Assembly (NCBI RefSeq): GCF_014174495.1
Contig: NZ_JACJHR010000003.1
Location: 62,001 to 126,000 of the forward strand
Source of the DNA: Amycolatopsis echigonensis
Lineage (GTDB): Bacteria; Actinomycetota; Actinomycetes; Mycobacteriales; Pseudonocardiaceae
DNA length: 64,000 nt
Direction of reading: 5' to 3'
The translations under genes and the position numbers were made by a program. Under the pieces are notes generated by a model. That model saw only the letters and a list, made by a program, of their open reading frames with translations. It did no database searches and was not told where the DNA came from. Positions 8,805 through 17,579 of this stretch are shown piece after piece. Every line of letters starts with the position of its first letter. The first letter of the stretch is position 1.

Positions 8805-10715
8805 TCAGGCGCGCGGCTTCTCCCCTGCGGTCGCCTCGACGTCGGCGCCCAGCCGTCCCGAGGCCCACTCCGTGATTCGCCGCGCTACGTCCTGGGCGGT
8901 CAGGCCGATCCGGTCCAGCACCTCGGCCCGCGTCCCGTGGTCGTGGAACGCCTGCGGCACCGCGAGATCGCGCAACGGGACGTCGCATTCGGCGTCCCGG
9001 AGCACCGCCGCCAGTGCCGAGCCGAAACCGCCGTGGCGGCCGCTGTCCTCGACTGTCACCACGAGTTTATGCTGCTCCGCCAGCGCCACCAGCTCCGCGG
9101 GCACCGGCACCACCCAGCGCGGGTCGGCGACCGTCACGCCGATGCCCTGGTCCGCCAGGCGGTCCGCGGCCGACAGCGCCAGCTGCGCGAACGGACCCAC
9201 CGCGACCAGCAGCACGTCCGTCGAACCCGAGGGACGGCGCAGCACGTCGACCGTGCCGATGCGTTCCATCGAGGGCACGTCCGGGCCGACGCTGCCCTTC
9301 GAGAACCTCAGCGCGGTCGGGCCGTCCTGCACCGCGACCGCTTCGCGCAGCTCCTCGCGCAGCGTTCCCGGGTCACGCGGCGCGGCCACGCGCATGCCCG
9401 GCACCATGCCCAGCAGCGACAGGTCCCACATGCCGTGGTGGCTCGGGCCGTCCGGGCCGGTGATGCCGGCGCGGTCCAGCACGAACGTCACCGGCTGGCG
9501 GTGCAGCGCGACGTCCATCAGCACCTGGTCGAACGCCCGGTTCAGGAACGTCGAGTACAGCGCGACGACCGGGTGACAGCCGCCCATCGCGAGCCCGGCC
9601 GCGGACGTCACCGCGTGCTGCTCGGCGATGCCGACGTCGAACCAGCGGTCCGGGAAGCGCTCGGAGAACTTCTCCAGCCCGGTCGAACGCAGCATCGCGG
9701 CGGTGATCGCCACGACGTCCTCGCGCTCCTCGCCGATCTTCGCCAGCTCGTCGCCGAACACGCCGGTCCAGCTGGGGCCCTTCACCGGCGGCAGGCCGGT
9801 CTCCGGGTCGATCGGGTCGGTCTGGTGCATCTGGTCGGCCTGATGGTTCACCGCCGGCGCGTAGCCGTGGCCCTTCTCGGTGACCACGTGCACGATCACC
9901 GAGCCGCCGAACGCCCGGGCGCTCTGGAACGCCTTCTCCAGCGCGACGAGGTCGTGCCCGTCGACCGGACCGAGGTACTTCAAGCCGAGGTCGGAGAACA
10001 TCACCTGCGGGCTCAGCGCGTCCTTGATGCCCGCCTTGGCCGCGTGCAGCGCGGCGTAGATCGGCTTGCCCACGACCGGGGTGCTGCGCAGCAGCTCGCG
10101 CCCGCCGTCCAGCAGCCGCTCGTAGCCCGGCTGCAACCGCAGCGACGCCAGGTGGTCGGCCATCCCGCCGATGGTCGGCGAGTACGACCGGCCGTTGTCG
10201 TTGACCACGATCACGACCGGACGGTCCTTGCGGCCGGCGATGTTGTTGAGCGCCTCCCAGCACATGCCGCCGGTGAGCGCACCGTCGCCGACGACCGCGA
10301 CCGCGTGCCTGCGCGGGCCGCCGGCCAGCTCGAACGCCTTCGCCATCCCGTCCACATAGGACAGTGCGGTGGACGCGTGGCTGTTCTCGACCAGGTCGTG
10401 CTCGCTCTCGCCGCGGCAGGGGTAGCCGGTGGGGCCGCCCTGCTGGCGCAGTTTGTCGAAGCCGCCGTGCCGTCCGGTGACGATTTTGTGCACGTACGCC
10501 TGGTGCCCGACGTCCCACACGATCGCGTCGCGCGGCGAATCGAACACCCGGTGCAACGCCAGCGTCAGCTCGACGACGCCCAGGTTGGGGCCGAGGTGCC
10601 CGCCGCTGCGGCGGACCTTGTCCACGAGGAAGTCCCTGATCTCGGCCGCAAGCTCGCCGAGGTCCTCGACGCTCATGCGCTTCAGGTCCGCCGGTCCGTG
10701 CACCGAGTCCAGCAT
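8805..10715 (-). CDS. dxs: 1-deoxy-D-xylulose-5-phosphate synthase
   Basis: First enzyme of the MEP isoprenoid pathway: condenses pyruvate and glyceraldehyde 3-phosphate using ThDP. The 636-residue protein has the family's usual length. Recognisable segments are [15 protein letters not shown] [17 protein letters not shown] near 37, the ThDP motif [32 protein letters not shown] in the middle, [17 protein letters not shown] in the Pyr domain and the transketolase C-domain ending in EKPRA. ATG 10715 is chosen because ggagcgg lies just upstream; GTG 10721 is an alternative adding two residues. It matches dxs1 (Rv2682c) at the edge of the conserved block. The 3' end is duplicated downstream (8542-8804). 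Confidence 0.97.
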   Translation of the reverse strand: MLDSVHGPADLKRMSVEDLGELAAEIRDFLVDKVRRSGGHLGPNLGVVELTLALHRVFDSPRDAIVWDVGHQAYVHKIVTGRHGGFDKLRQQGGPTGYPCRGESEHDLVENSHASTALSYVDGMAKAFELAGGPRRHAVAVVGDGALTGGMCWEALNNIAGRKDRPVVIVVNDNGRSYSPTIGGMADHLASLRLQPGYERLLDGGRELLRSTPVVGKPIYAALHAAKAGIKDALSPQVMFSDLGLKYLGPVDGHDLVALEKAFQSARAFGGSVIVHVVTEKGHGYAPAVNHQADQMHQTDPIDPETGLPPVKGPSWTGVFGDELAKIGEEREDVVAITAAMLRSTGLEKFSERFPDRWFDVGIAEQHAVTSAAGLAMGGCHPVVALYSTFLNRAFDQVLMDVALHRQPVTFVLDRAGITGPDGPSHHGMWDLSLLGMVPGMRVAAPRDPGTLREELREAVAVQDGPTALRFSKGSVGPDVPSMERIGTVDVLRRPSGSTDVLLVAVGPFAQLALSAADRLADQGIGVTVADPRWVVPVPAELVALAEQHKLVVTVEDSGRHGGFGSALAAVLRDAECDVPLRDLAVPQAFHDHGTRAEVLDRIGLTAQDVARRITEWASGRLGADVEATAGEKPRA

Positions 10716-10930
10716 GGTCACCGCTCCACCCCGTCCGTTTCTGCCTCCGCCGGTTCCGGCCAGTCTACGGACGGCCGCCACTCCGGTCCGGCCGCCCGCG
10801 TCCCGGATCACAGCTCCGGCGCGAACGCAACTCCACGAGCGGGGAAGATCACGAGTCCGGTCAGTCAAGTCGCGGTCACCCCGAGTGGCCGTGATAATCC
10901 CGGACGGACCCCCGAGCTCGAGAGGACCCC

Positions 10931-12400
10931 ATGGCGGACTTGTACATCGGCGGCGAATGGGTGGACGCGCGCGCGGGCGGGCGACGCGAGATCCGGTGCC
11001 CCGCGGACGGCAGCCTGGTCGCCGAGGTCGCCGAAGCGACCGCGGAAGACACCGAGGCCGCCATCGCCGCCGCGCGCCGGGCGTTCGACACCGGCCCGTG
11101 GCCGGGCACCCCGGCCGGCGAGCGCGGCAACCTTCTGCTCCGCGCGGCCGACCTGCTCGACCGCGACGCCGAGGAATTCGCTCGCGCCGAATCACTCGAC
11201 ACCGGCAAACGCCTGGTGGAGAGCCGCTACGACATGAGCGACATCGCGGCTTGCCTGCGTTATTTCGGCAAGCTCGCGGGCAACGACGCGGGCCGGGTCG
11301 TGGACACCGGCAGCGCGGACTCGTTCAGCCGGATCGTGCACGAACCGGTCGGCGTATGCGGCCTCATCACCCCGTGGAACTACCCGCTGCTGCAGACGGT
11401 GTGGAAGATCGCCCCGGCCTTGGCCGCTGGCAACACGTTCGTGCTCAAGCCGAGCGAGCTGACGCCGCACACCTCGATCCTGTTCATGCGGCTGCTCGCC
11501 GAGGCCGGGCTGCCCGGCGGCGTCGCGAACCTCGTGCTCGGCGCGGGTCCGACGGCCGGCGCGCCGCTGTCGGAGCATCCGGACGTCGACCTCGTGTCGT
11601 TCACGGGCGGGCTGGCCACCGGACGGGTGATCGCGGCGAACGCGGCGGCGACGGTGAAGAAGGTCGCGCTGGAACTCGGCGGCAAGAACCCGAACGTCGT
11701 GTTCGCCGACGCGGACTTCGAGACCTCCGTCGACTACGCGCTCACCGCGGTATTCCTGCACTCCGGGCAGGTTTGCTCGGCCGGCGCGCGGCTGATCATC
11801 CAGCGGGAGTGGCACGACGAGTTCGTCGACGAACTCGTGCGGCGCGCGGAACGGATCCGCCTCGGCGGACCGTTCGACGAGAACGCCGAGACCGGGCCGC
11901 TCATCTCCGCCGCGCACCGCGAGAAGGTGGAGCGCTACGTCGCCACCGCCATCGAGGAGGGCGCGGTCCTGCGCACGGGCGGCAAGCGTCCGTACGACCC
12001 GGCACTGCAGGACGGCTTCTACTACCTGCCGACGATCCTCGACAACGTCAAGCAGGGCAGCACCGCGGTCGTCGAGGAGTCCTTCGGCCCGGTGCTGACC
12101 GTGGAGACGTTCACCGACGAGGACGACGCGGTCCGCATCGCCAACGACACCCATTACGGCCTGGCCGGCGGCGTGTTCACGCAGGACGCCGCCCGCGCCC
12201 AGCGTGTCGCGAACCGGCTCCGGCACGGCACGGTGTGGATCAACGACTACCACCCGTACCTGCCGCAGGCCGAATGGGGCGGCTACAAGCAGTCCGGGTT
12301 CGGCCGCGAGCTCGGCCCGACCGGGCTGGCCGAATACACCGAGGTCAAGCACATCCACCAGAACCTGAAGCCCGGCCCCCAGCGCTGGTTCTCCGGCTGA
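10931..12400 (+). CDS. betB: Betaine-aldehyde dehydrogenase-like aldehyde dehydrogenase
   Basis: Aldehyde dehydrogenase of 489 residues, full family length. The catalytic cysteine is C282 in [12 protein letters not shown], the pattern typical of betaine-aldehyde dehydrogenases, with [13 protein letters not shown] supplying the catalytic glutamate. It heads an operon with an APC permease and a GMC oxidoreductase of choline-dehydrogenase type. The expected reaction is betaine aldehyde to glycine betaine, giving an osmoprotectant, or entry into choline degradation. The ATG at 10931 follows a short purine-rich stretch. The 215-base gap back to dxs holds the divergent promoters. Confidence 0.8.
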   Translation: MADLYIGGEWVDARAGGRREIRCPADGSLVAEVAEATAEDTEAAIAAARRAFDTGPWPGTPAGERGNLLLRAADLLDRDAEEFARAESLDTGKRLVESRYDMSDIAACLRYFGKLAGNDAGRVVDTGSADSFSRIVHEPVGVCGLITPWNYPLLQTVWKIAPALAAGNTFVLKPSELTPHTSILFMRLLAEAGLPGGVANLVLGAGPTAGAPLSEHPDVDLVSFTGGLATGRVIAANAAATVKKVALELGGKNPNVVFADADFETSVDYALTAVFLHSGQVCSAGARLIIQREWHDEFVDELVRRAERIRLGGPFDENAETGPLISAAHREKVERYVATAIEEGAVLRTGGKRPYDPALQDGFYYLPTILDNVKQGSTAVVEESFGPVLTVETFTDEDDAVRIANDTHYGLAGGVFTQDAARAQRVANRLRHGTVWINDYHPYLPQAEWGGYKQSGFGRELGPTGLAEYTEVKHIHQNLKPGPQRWFSG

Positions 12401-12426
12401 TCCCCGCCTCTCACCGAAAGGATCTC

Positions 12427-13959
12427 GTGCCCTTGAGCGACGCCGGCGATCGCGAACTCGGCGAATTCGGCTACACCAACCAGCTCAAGAGAACGCTCGG
12501 CAGTTTCCACACCTTCGCTGCCGGCATCAGCTACATCTCCGTGCTGACCGGGGTGTTCCAGCTGTCCTATCTCGGCCTGTCCGAGGGCGGGCCCGCCTAC
12601 TGGTGGTCCTGGCCCGCGGTGTTCGCCGGCCAGCTGATGGTGGCTCTCTGCTTCGCCGAACTGGCCGCGCAGTATCCGGTCGCCGGGTCGGTCTACAACT
12701 GGGCGAAGAAGCTCAGCAACCCGCACATCGCGTGGATGGCCGGCTGGATGATGCTGCTGGCCTCGATCGTCTCGATCTCCGCGACCGCGCTCGCCTACCA
12801 GCGGACGCTGCCGCAGATCACGTCGTTCTTCCAGTTCGTCGGCGACGGCACGGGCACCAGCGACGCGGCCAACGGCGTGCTGCTGGCCACCGTGCTGATC
12901 GTGTTCACGACGCTGGTCAACGCGTTCGGCGTGAAGCTGATGGCCCGGATCAACAGCGCGGGCGTGTTCGTGGAGCTGCTGTTCGCGGTGCTGCTGGTGG
13001 TGTTCCTGGCCTTCCACTTCGTGCGCGGCCCGTCCGTGGTGACCCAGACGAACGGCACCGAAGCCGGGCATTCGTCCGGCTACCTCGGCGCGTTCCTGAT
13101 CGCCGGCATCGCCTCGTCGTACGTGATGTACGGCTTCGACACCGCGGCCTCGCTCGGCGAGGAATCGCTGAACCCGCACCGCAACGCGCCGAAGGCGATT
13201 CTGCGCGCGCTGGTCGCCTCCTTCGTGCTCGGCGGCCTGATCATCCTGTTCGCGCTCATGGCCGTGGGCAACATCAACGCGCCGGAACTCGGCACGGTCG
13301 GTCTGCAGTACGTGCTCACCGACGCGCTCGGCCCGGCGATCGGGCGGGTATTCCTGTTCGTCGTGTTCGTCGCCATCACCGTGTGCGTGCTGGCCGTGCA
13401 CACCGCGGCGATCCGGATCGCGTTCGCGATGGCCCGGGACAACGCGCTGCCCGGCGGCCGGAAACTGGCACGGGTCAACAAGACGACCGGCACCCCGGTG
13501 CTGCCCGCGATCGTGATCGGCGTGCTCGCGATCGCGCTCCTGGTGCTGAACGTCAACTCCACGCAGATCTTCTCGGCGGTCACCAGCCTCGCCATCATCC
13601 TGATCTACCTGTCCTACCTCCTCGTGACTGTGCCCATGCTGATCCGCAGGCTGCGCGGGCGCTGGCCGCGCGAGGGCGCCCCGGCCGGCCGGTTCTCCCT
13701 CGGCCGCTGGGGTCTCCCGGTGAACGTGCTCGCGGTGCTGTGGGGCGGCGCGATGACGGTCAACCTGGCCTGGCCCCGCAACGAGATCTACAACGCTTCC
13801 CCGCCCTTCCACTGGTATCTGAAGTGGATTTCGGTGCTGTTCGTCGGCGTGTGCGCGGCCGGCGGCTTCGCCTACTACTGGTTCGCGCAACGGCACAAGG
13901 TCGGGGTGCTGGCGGACCACGCCGCCGCACCCGCGCCTGAGGAGGAGGTTTCCCGGTGA
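12427..13959 (+). CDS. APC-superfamily permease, candidate choline transporter
   Basis: Membrane transporter of 510 residues with about 12 spans. Typical APC-family segments are LGSFHTFAAGISYISVLTGVF (helix 1), the conserved YPVAGSVYNWAKKL near residue 85, and SSYVMYGFDTAASLGEESLNP, the substrate-loop region of eukaryotic-GABA-permease-like members. The GTG at 12427 follows aaagga. Its stop overlaps the next gene (GTGA). Between a betaine-aldehyde dehydrogenase and a choline-oxidase-type protein, import of choline or a related quaternary amine is likely; amino-acid transport cannot be excluded. Confidence 0.8.
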   Translation: MPLSDAGDRELGEFGYTNQLKRTLGSFHTFAAGISYISVLTGVFQLSYLGLSEGGPAYWWSWPAVFAGQLMVALCFAELAAQYPVAGSVYNWAKKLSNPHIAWMAGWMMLLASIVSISATALAYQRTLPQITSFFQFVGDGTGTSDAANGVLLATVLIVFTTLVNAFGVKLMARINSAGVFVELLFAVLLVVFLAFHFVRGPSVVTQTNGTEAGHSSGYLGAFLIAGIASSYVMYGFDTAASLGEESLNPHRNAPKAILRALVASFVLGGLIILFALMAVGNINAPELGTVGLQYVLTDALGPAIGRVFLFVVFVAITVCVLAVHTAAIRIAFAMARDNALPGGRKLARVNKTTGTPVLPAIVIGVLAIALLVLNVNSTQIFSAVTSLAIILIYLSYLLVTVPMLIRRLRGRWPREGAPAGRFSLGRWGLPVNVLAVLWGGAMTVNLAWPRNEIYNASPPFHWYLKWISVLFVGVCAAGGFAYYWFAQRHKVGVLADHAAAPAPEEEVSR

Positions 13960-15509
13960 GCGCAAGCGAGTTCGACTACGTGGTGGTCGGCGGCGGCACG
14001 GCCGGATCGGTGGTGGCCGCCCGGCTGTCGGAGGATCCGGACGTGACCGTCTGCCTCCTCGAGGCCGGACCGTCCGACACCGACGTGCCGGAGGTGCTGG
14101 AGCTGACCCGCTGGATGGGCCTGCTGGAATCCGGGTACGACTGGGACTACCTGGTCGAGCCGCAGGAAGCGGGCAACTCCTACCTGCGCCAGGCCCGCGC
14201 GAAGGTGCTCGGCGGCTGCTCGTCGCACAACTCGTGCATCGCGTTCTGGGCACCGGCCGAGGACCTCGACGAATGGGCCTCGATGGGCCTGCCCGGCTGG
14301 TCGGCCGCGGACGTTTTCCCGCTGTACCAACGGCTGGAGACCAACGACGGCCCCGGCGACCACCACGGCCGCTCCGGCCCGGTCACCATCCGGTCGGTCC
14401 CGCCGAAGGACCCGGCCGGCGCGGCGCTGCTGTCCGCGTGCGCCCAGGCGGGCATCCCGACCACGGAGTTCAACTCCGGCAAGACCGTCACCCACGGCGC
14501 GAACTGGTTCCAGATCAACGCCCGCGAGGACGGCACCCGGTCTTCGGCGTCGGTGTCGTATCTGCACCCGATCATGGGCAAGCGCCCGAACCTGGAGATC
14601 CGCACCGGCGCACGCGCGAGCCGGCTGCTGTTCGACGGCCGCCGCTGCACCGGCGTCGAGGTGCTGGAGCCGGACCTCATCCACCACAGCCGGATCGCCG
14701 CGCGCCGCGAGGTCGTGGTCAGCTCCGGCGCGATCGACACGCCGAAACTGCTGATGCTGTCCGGGATCGGGCCCGCCGAGCACCTGCGCGAGGTCGGCGT
14801 CGAGGTGCTCGTGGACTCGCCGGGCGTCGGTTCGAACCTCGAGGACCACCCCGAGGGCCTGGTGATGTGGGACGCCCTGCAGCCGATGGTCACCGAATCC
14901 ACGCAGTGGTGGGAAATCGGCATCTTTACCATGACCGAGGACGGCCTGGACCGCCCGGATCTGATGTTCCACTACGGTTCGGTGCCGTTCGACCTGAACA
15001 CCGTCCGGCACGGCTACCCGACGACGGAGAACGGCTTCTGCCTCACGCCGAACGTCACGCGCAGCCGTTCCCGCGGCACGGTGCGGCTGCGCACCCGCGA
15101 CTTCCGCGACAAGCCCCGCGTGGACCCGCGGTATTTCACCGACGAGTACGACATGCGCGTGATGACCTACGGCGTGAAACTCGCCCGCGAGATCGCCGCC
15201 CAGCCCGCTCTCGACGAGTGGGCGGGCGTGGAACTCGCGCCGGGCCGCGACTGCACGACCGACGACGAGATCGCCGATTACCTGCGCAAAACGCACAACA
15301 CCGTGTACCACCCGGCGTGCACGGCCCGGATGGGCGCGGACGGCGATCCCGAGGCGGTCCTGGACGCGCGTCTCCGCGTCCGCGGCGTCGACGGCCTGCG
15401 GGTGGCCGACGCTTCGGTGATGCCGTTCCTCGTCACGGTGAACCCGTGCATCACGACGATGGCGATCGGCGAGAAGTGCGCGGACCTGCTCAAGGAAGAC
15501 CGGGCCTGA
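13956..15509 (+). CDS. betA: GMC-family oxidoreductase, choline dehydrogenase type
   Basis: FAD enzyme of 517 residues. The N-terminal dinucleotide motif is VVVGGGTAGSVVAARL near 9-24, followed by the GMC signature GGCSSHNSCIAFW. The C-terminal active-site region has YHPACTARMG and DASVMPFLVTVNPCITTMAIGEKCADLL, matching choline dehydrogenases and oxidases. It would oxidise choline to betaine aldehyde, the substrate of the first gene in the operon. The GTG start overlaps the permease stop and is preceded by ggaggagg (13941-13948). Other GMC alcohol oxidases share these motifs, so the substrate call relies on the operon. Confidence 0.8.
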   Translation: MSASEFDYVVVGGGTAGSVVAARLSEDPDVTVCLLEAGPSDTDVPEVLELTRWMGLLESGYDWDYLVEPQEAGNSYLRQARAKVLGGCSSHNSCIAFWAPAEDLDEWASMGLPGWSAADVFPLYQRLETNDGPGDHHGRSGPVTIRSVPPKDPAGAALLSACAQAGIPTTEFNSGKTVTHGANWFQINAREDGTRSSASVSYLHPIMGKRPNLEIRTGARASRLLFDGRRCTGVEVLEPDLIHHSRIAARREVVVSSGAIDTPKLLMLSGIGPAEHLREVGVEVLVDSPGVGSNLEDHPEGLVMWDALQPMVTESTQWWEIGIFTMTEDGLDRPDLMFHYGSVPFDLNTVRHGYPTTENGFCLTPNVTRSRSRGTVRLRTRDFRDKPRVDPRYFTDEYDMRVMTYGVKLAREIAAQPALDEWAGVELAPGRDCTTDDEIADYLRKTHNTVYHPACTARMGADGDPEAVLDARLRVRGVDGLRVADASVMPFLVTVNPCITTMAIGEKCADLLKEDRA

Positions 15510-15516
15510 CCATCCG

Positions 15517-15552
15517 GCGGGTGGTGGTGTCCCGATGGGCGCGGCCACCCGC
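15517..15552 (+). terminator. Possible terminator after the betaine operon
   Basis: Eight-base stem (gcgggtgg 15517-15524 with ccacccgc 15545-15552), loop of 20 bases, followed by tcttccc rather than a proper U-tract. It lies seven bases past the betA stop. The position fits a terminator; the structure is weak. Confidence 0.35.
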
Positions 15553-15967
15553 TCTTCCCGGCCGACGGGATCGTCCGGCCCGCCGATTCTCCGCCGGGTA
15601 CCGGTCCGGCGGCCCGCCAGCAGAACGCCTGCCAGTGACCGCGTCGCGCGCAAAATCATGTCCGCCCCTCGCTTCGTCTTCCGGCCCGAGGCCGGAGAAC
15701 CGCGCATCTTCCGCGATGCACATCCGGTCAGTCGCCCGCGAGAGCGCTGAGGTTCTCGCGTGACCAAATCGTGACCAATGGGGCGACAGCCAGCCTGCCC
15801 GATGCGGCAGTCAAGGCGCAGAAATAGTTGCGCAGCAAGCGATGGGACGCCAGGGCGAGGCAGCGCGGCCGCAGGTCCGCGTGGAGCCAGATCCGCACCC
15901 CCAGCCATCCGGCCGGCACCGGAAAAGCAAAGCCGCCGAGACGGCTCCCCGACGTAGACTTCCTTGC
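15553..15967. other. Intergenic region with a helically phased direct repeat
   Basis: No convincing gene is seen in these 415 bases; the open frames lack start signals and homology-like features. A nine-base direct repeat cgtgaccaa occurs at 15759-15767 and 15770-15778, a period of 11 bases or about one helical turn, as expected for a dimeric regulator. tagact (15955-15960), just before the GTG at 15968, resembles a -10 element and would give a leaderless transcript. Confidence 0.4.
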
Positions 15968-16387
15968 GTGGCAGGGAATCGGGCGCTCGCGTGGGCCGGG
16001 GCGACCGCCGCGGTGGGCGGCGGCGTCGGGCTTGCCCTGCCGACCGCGCACTACCTTTCGTCGCGTCTGCCGCCGGGCACCGCGGAACCCGACCTGGATC
16101 TCAGCCTCCGCCTCGCCTGCGCCGGAGCGTTGGCGCTCACGTTCGCGCTGGCGATCCTGACCCTCCGCCGGCACCAAGCCGAGCCCTTGGCCTTCACCAC
16201 TCTGACCGGCATCGCGGTAACGGGAATCCTCCTGCGCTACCTCGTCATTACGCTCCCCGGAGCGGACCAGCTCGCACCGTCCGCCAACGTGCAGCCCGCG
16301 TTGGGCGCGTGGGTATTGCTGGCGTCCGGCCTGGTTTCCGCCGCGACGGGGCTCGCCGCGGCGGCTGGTGCGCAGCGAGCCCGATAG
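15968..16387 (+). CDS. Hypothetical small integral membrane protein
   Basis: 139 residues, mostly hydrophobic, with about four membrane spans (near 4-24, 40-60, 72-90 and 105-128), no recognised domain. The GTG at 15968 is favoured because the upstream frame extension is charged and proline-rich, unlike a membrane protein start, and a -10-like tagact lies immediately before it. It converges on the RNA methyltransferase, with one base between their stops. Function unknown. Confidence 0.6.
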   Translation: MAGNRALAWAGATAAVGGGVGLALPTAHYLSSRLPPGTAEPDLDLSLRLACAGALALTFALAILTLRRHQAEPLAFTTLTGIAVTGILLRYLVITLPGADQLAPSANVQPALGAWVLLASGLVSAATGLAAAAGAQRAR

Positions 16388-16388
16388 G

Positions 16389-17579
16389 TCACTGCAACAG
16401 CGCGACACACTCCACGTGATGCGTCATCGGGAACGCGTCGAAAGCCCGCAGATCCGTCAGCGAGTAGCCGTGCTCGGAGAAGAACTGCACGTCCCGCGCC
16501 AACGCCGCCGGGTCGCAAGCCACGTAGACGATCCGGTCCGGCTCCCCCGCGGCGATCGCGTTGACGACATCGCGGCCGGCACCCTTGCGCGGCGGGTCGA
16601 GCACCACGACGTCGACCGGGGTCGGCGCGTCCCCGATGAGGTGCTCCACCCGTCCGGAACGCCAGCTCACCTGCGGCAGATCGGAAAGGTTGCGCTCGCC
16701 GTCGGACACCGCGCGCCGTCCGGATTCGATCGCCAGCACCTGGCCGTCCGGGCCGACCTGCGCGGCGAGCACCGAGGCGAACAGCCCGACCCCGGCATAC
16801 AGATCCCAGGCGACCCCGCCGCTCGGCGCGTCGGCCCACTCCCGCACGAGCTCCGCCAGCGTGTCCGCCGCGTGCGGGTGGACCTGCCAGAATCCGTGCG
16901 CGTCGAGCCGCCAGTCCCGTCCGGCCGCGTGCTGGATCGCCATGCCGCCGGACAACTGCTTGCCCTGCGTACGCCCGCGCACCGTGGCGAGTTCGCGCAG
17001 GTGGAGGTGGTTGTCGCCGTCGCTGGTCACTTCCAGTTCGGTGCCCGGCCGCCAGCGCTTGCTCAGCGCGGTGTCGAGCGAGCCGGGCACCGCGATCGGG
17101 CAGTCGTCGATCGGGATGACGCGGTGGCTGTGGTGCGCCCGCAAGCCGGCCTGACCGTCCCGTCCGGCGACCAGCCGCACCCGGCTGCGCCAGCCGAGCG
17201 GACCGCCTTCGAGCGGTTCCACGACCACTTCGCGTGTGATCCCGGCGAGCCGCTGCAGCTGCTCGGCCACCACCGCGGCCTTCAGCTCCCGCTGGTAGGC
17301 CGGTTCGGCGTGCTGCCAGTCGCACCCTCCGCAACCGCCCGGGGCGGCGAGCGGACACGGCGGCGTCACGCGGTGCTCGGACCCGCTGAGCACCTCGATC
17401 GCGTCGGCCCGGCAGAACGAGCCGCCCTTGTCCTCGGTCACCTCGGCCCGCACGCGTTCGCCGGGCAGCGCGTGCCGTACGAACAGCACTCGTCCGTCCA
17501 CACGCGACACACAGTGCCCGCCGTGCGCGACTGGGCCGACTTCCAGTTCCAGGATCCGGCCTAGCCAGCTCTCGGTCAT
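16389..17579 (-). CDS. TRAM-domain RNA (uracil-C5) methyltransferase, TrmA/RlmD type
   Basis: SAM-dependent methyltransferase that modifies uridine-5 in tRNA or rRNA; 396 residues. Residues 1-60 form an N-terminal TRAM domain. Four cysteines (C75, C83, C86, C160) are spaced like the Fe-S ligands of RlmD/RumA (CPLAAPGGCGGCDW). The SAM domain has DLYAGVGLFASVLA, then VVLDPPRKGAGRDVV and the catalytic VYVACDPAALARDV, ending FDAFPMTHHVE. It matches Rv2689c in the conserved block. Its ATG overlaps the stop of the KimA-like gene upstream on the same strand (ATGA), so the two are co-transcribed. Which RNA it modifies is not clear. Confidence 0.9.
   Translation of the reverse strand: MTESWLGRILELEVGPVAHGGHCVSRVDGRVLFVRHALPGERVRAEVTEDKGGSFCRADAIEVLSGSEHRVTPPCPLAAPGGCGGCDWQHAEPAYQRELKAAVVAEQLQRLAGITREVVVEPLEGGPLGWRSRVRLVAGRDGQAGLRAHHSHRVIPIDDCPIAVPGSLDTALSKRWRPGTELEVTSDGDNHLHLRELATVRGRTQGKQLSGGMAIQHAAGRDWRLDAHGFWQVHPHAADTLAELVREWADAPSGGVAWDLYAGVGLFASVLAAQVGPDGQVLAIESGRRAVSDGERNLSDLPQVSWRSGRVEHLIGDAPTPVDVVVLDPPRKGAGRDVVNAIAAGEPDRIVYVACDPAALARDVQFFSEHGYSLTDLRAFDAFPMTHHVECVALLQ

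Noticed and set aside
12283..14253. Minus-strand open frame of 656 codons across the choline operon
   Set aside because: Composition is arginine-, glutamine- and histidine-rich with no domain; the plus strand holds three well-supported coupled genes.
15728..16408. Minus-strand frame opposite the small membrane protein gene
   Set aside because: Glycine/arginine-rich product lacking a start signal; the plus-strand frame has clear membrane spans.
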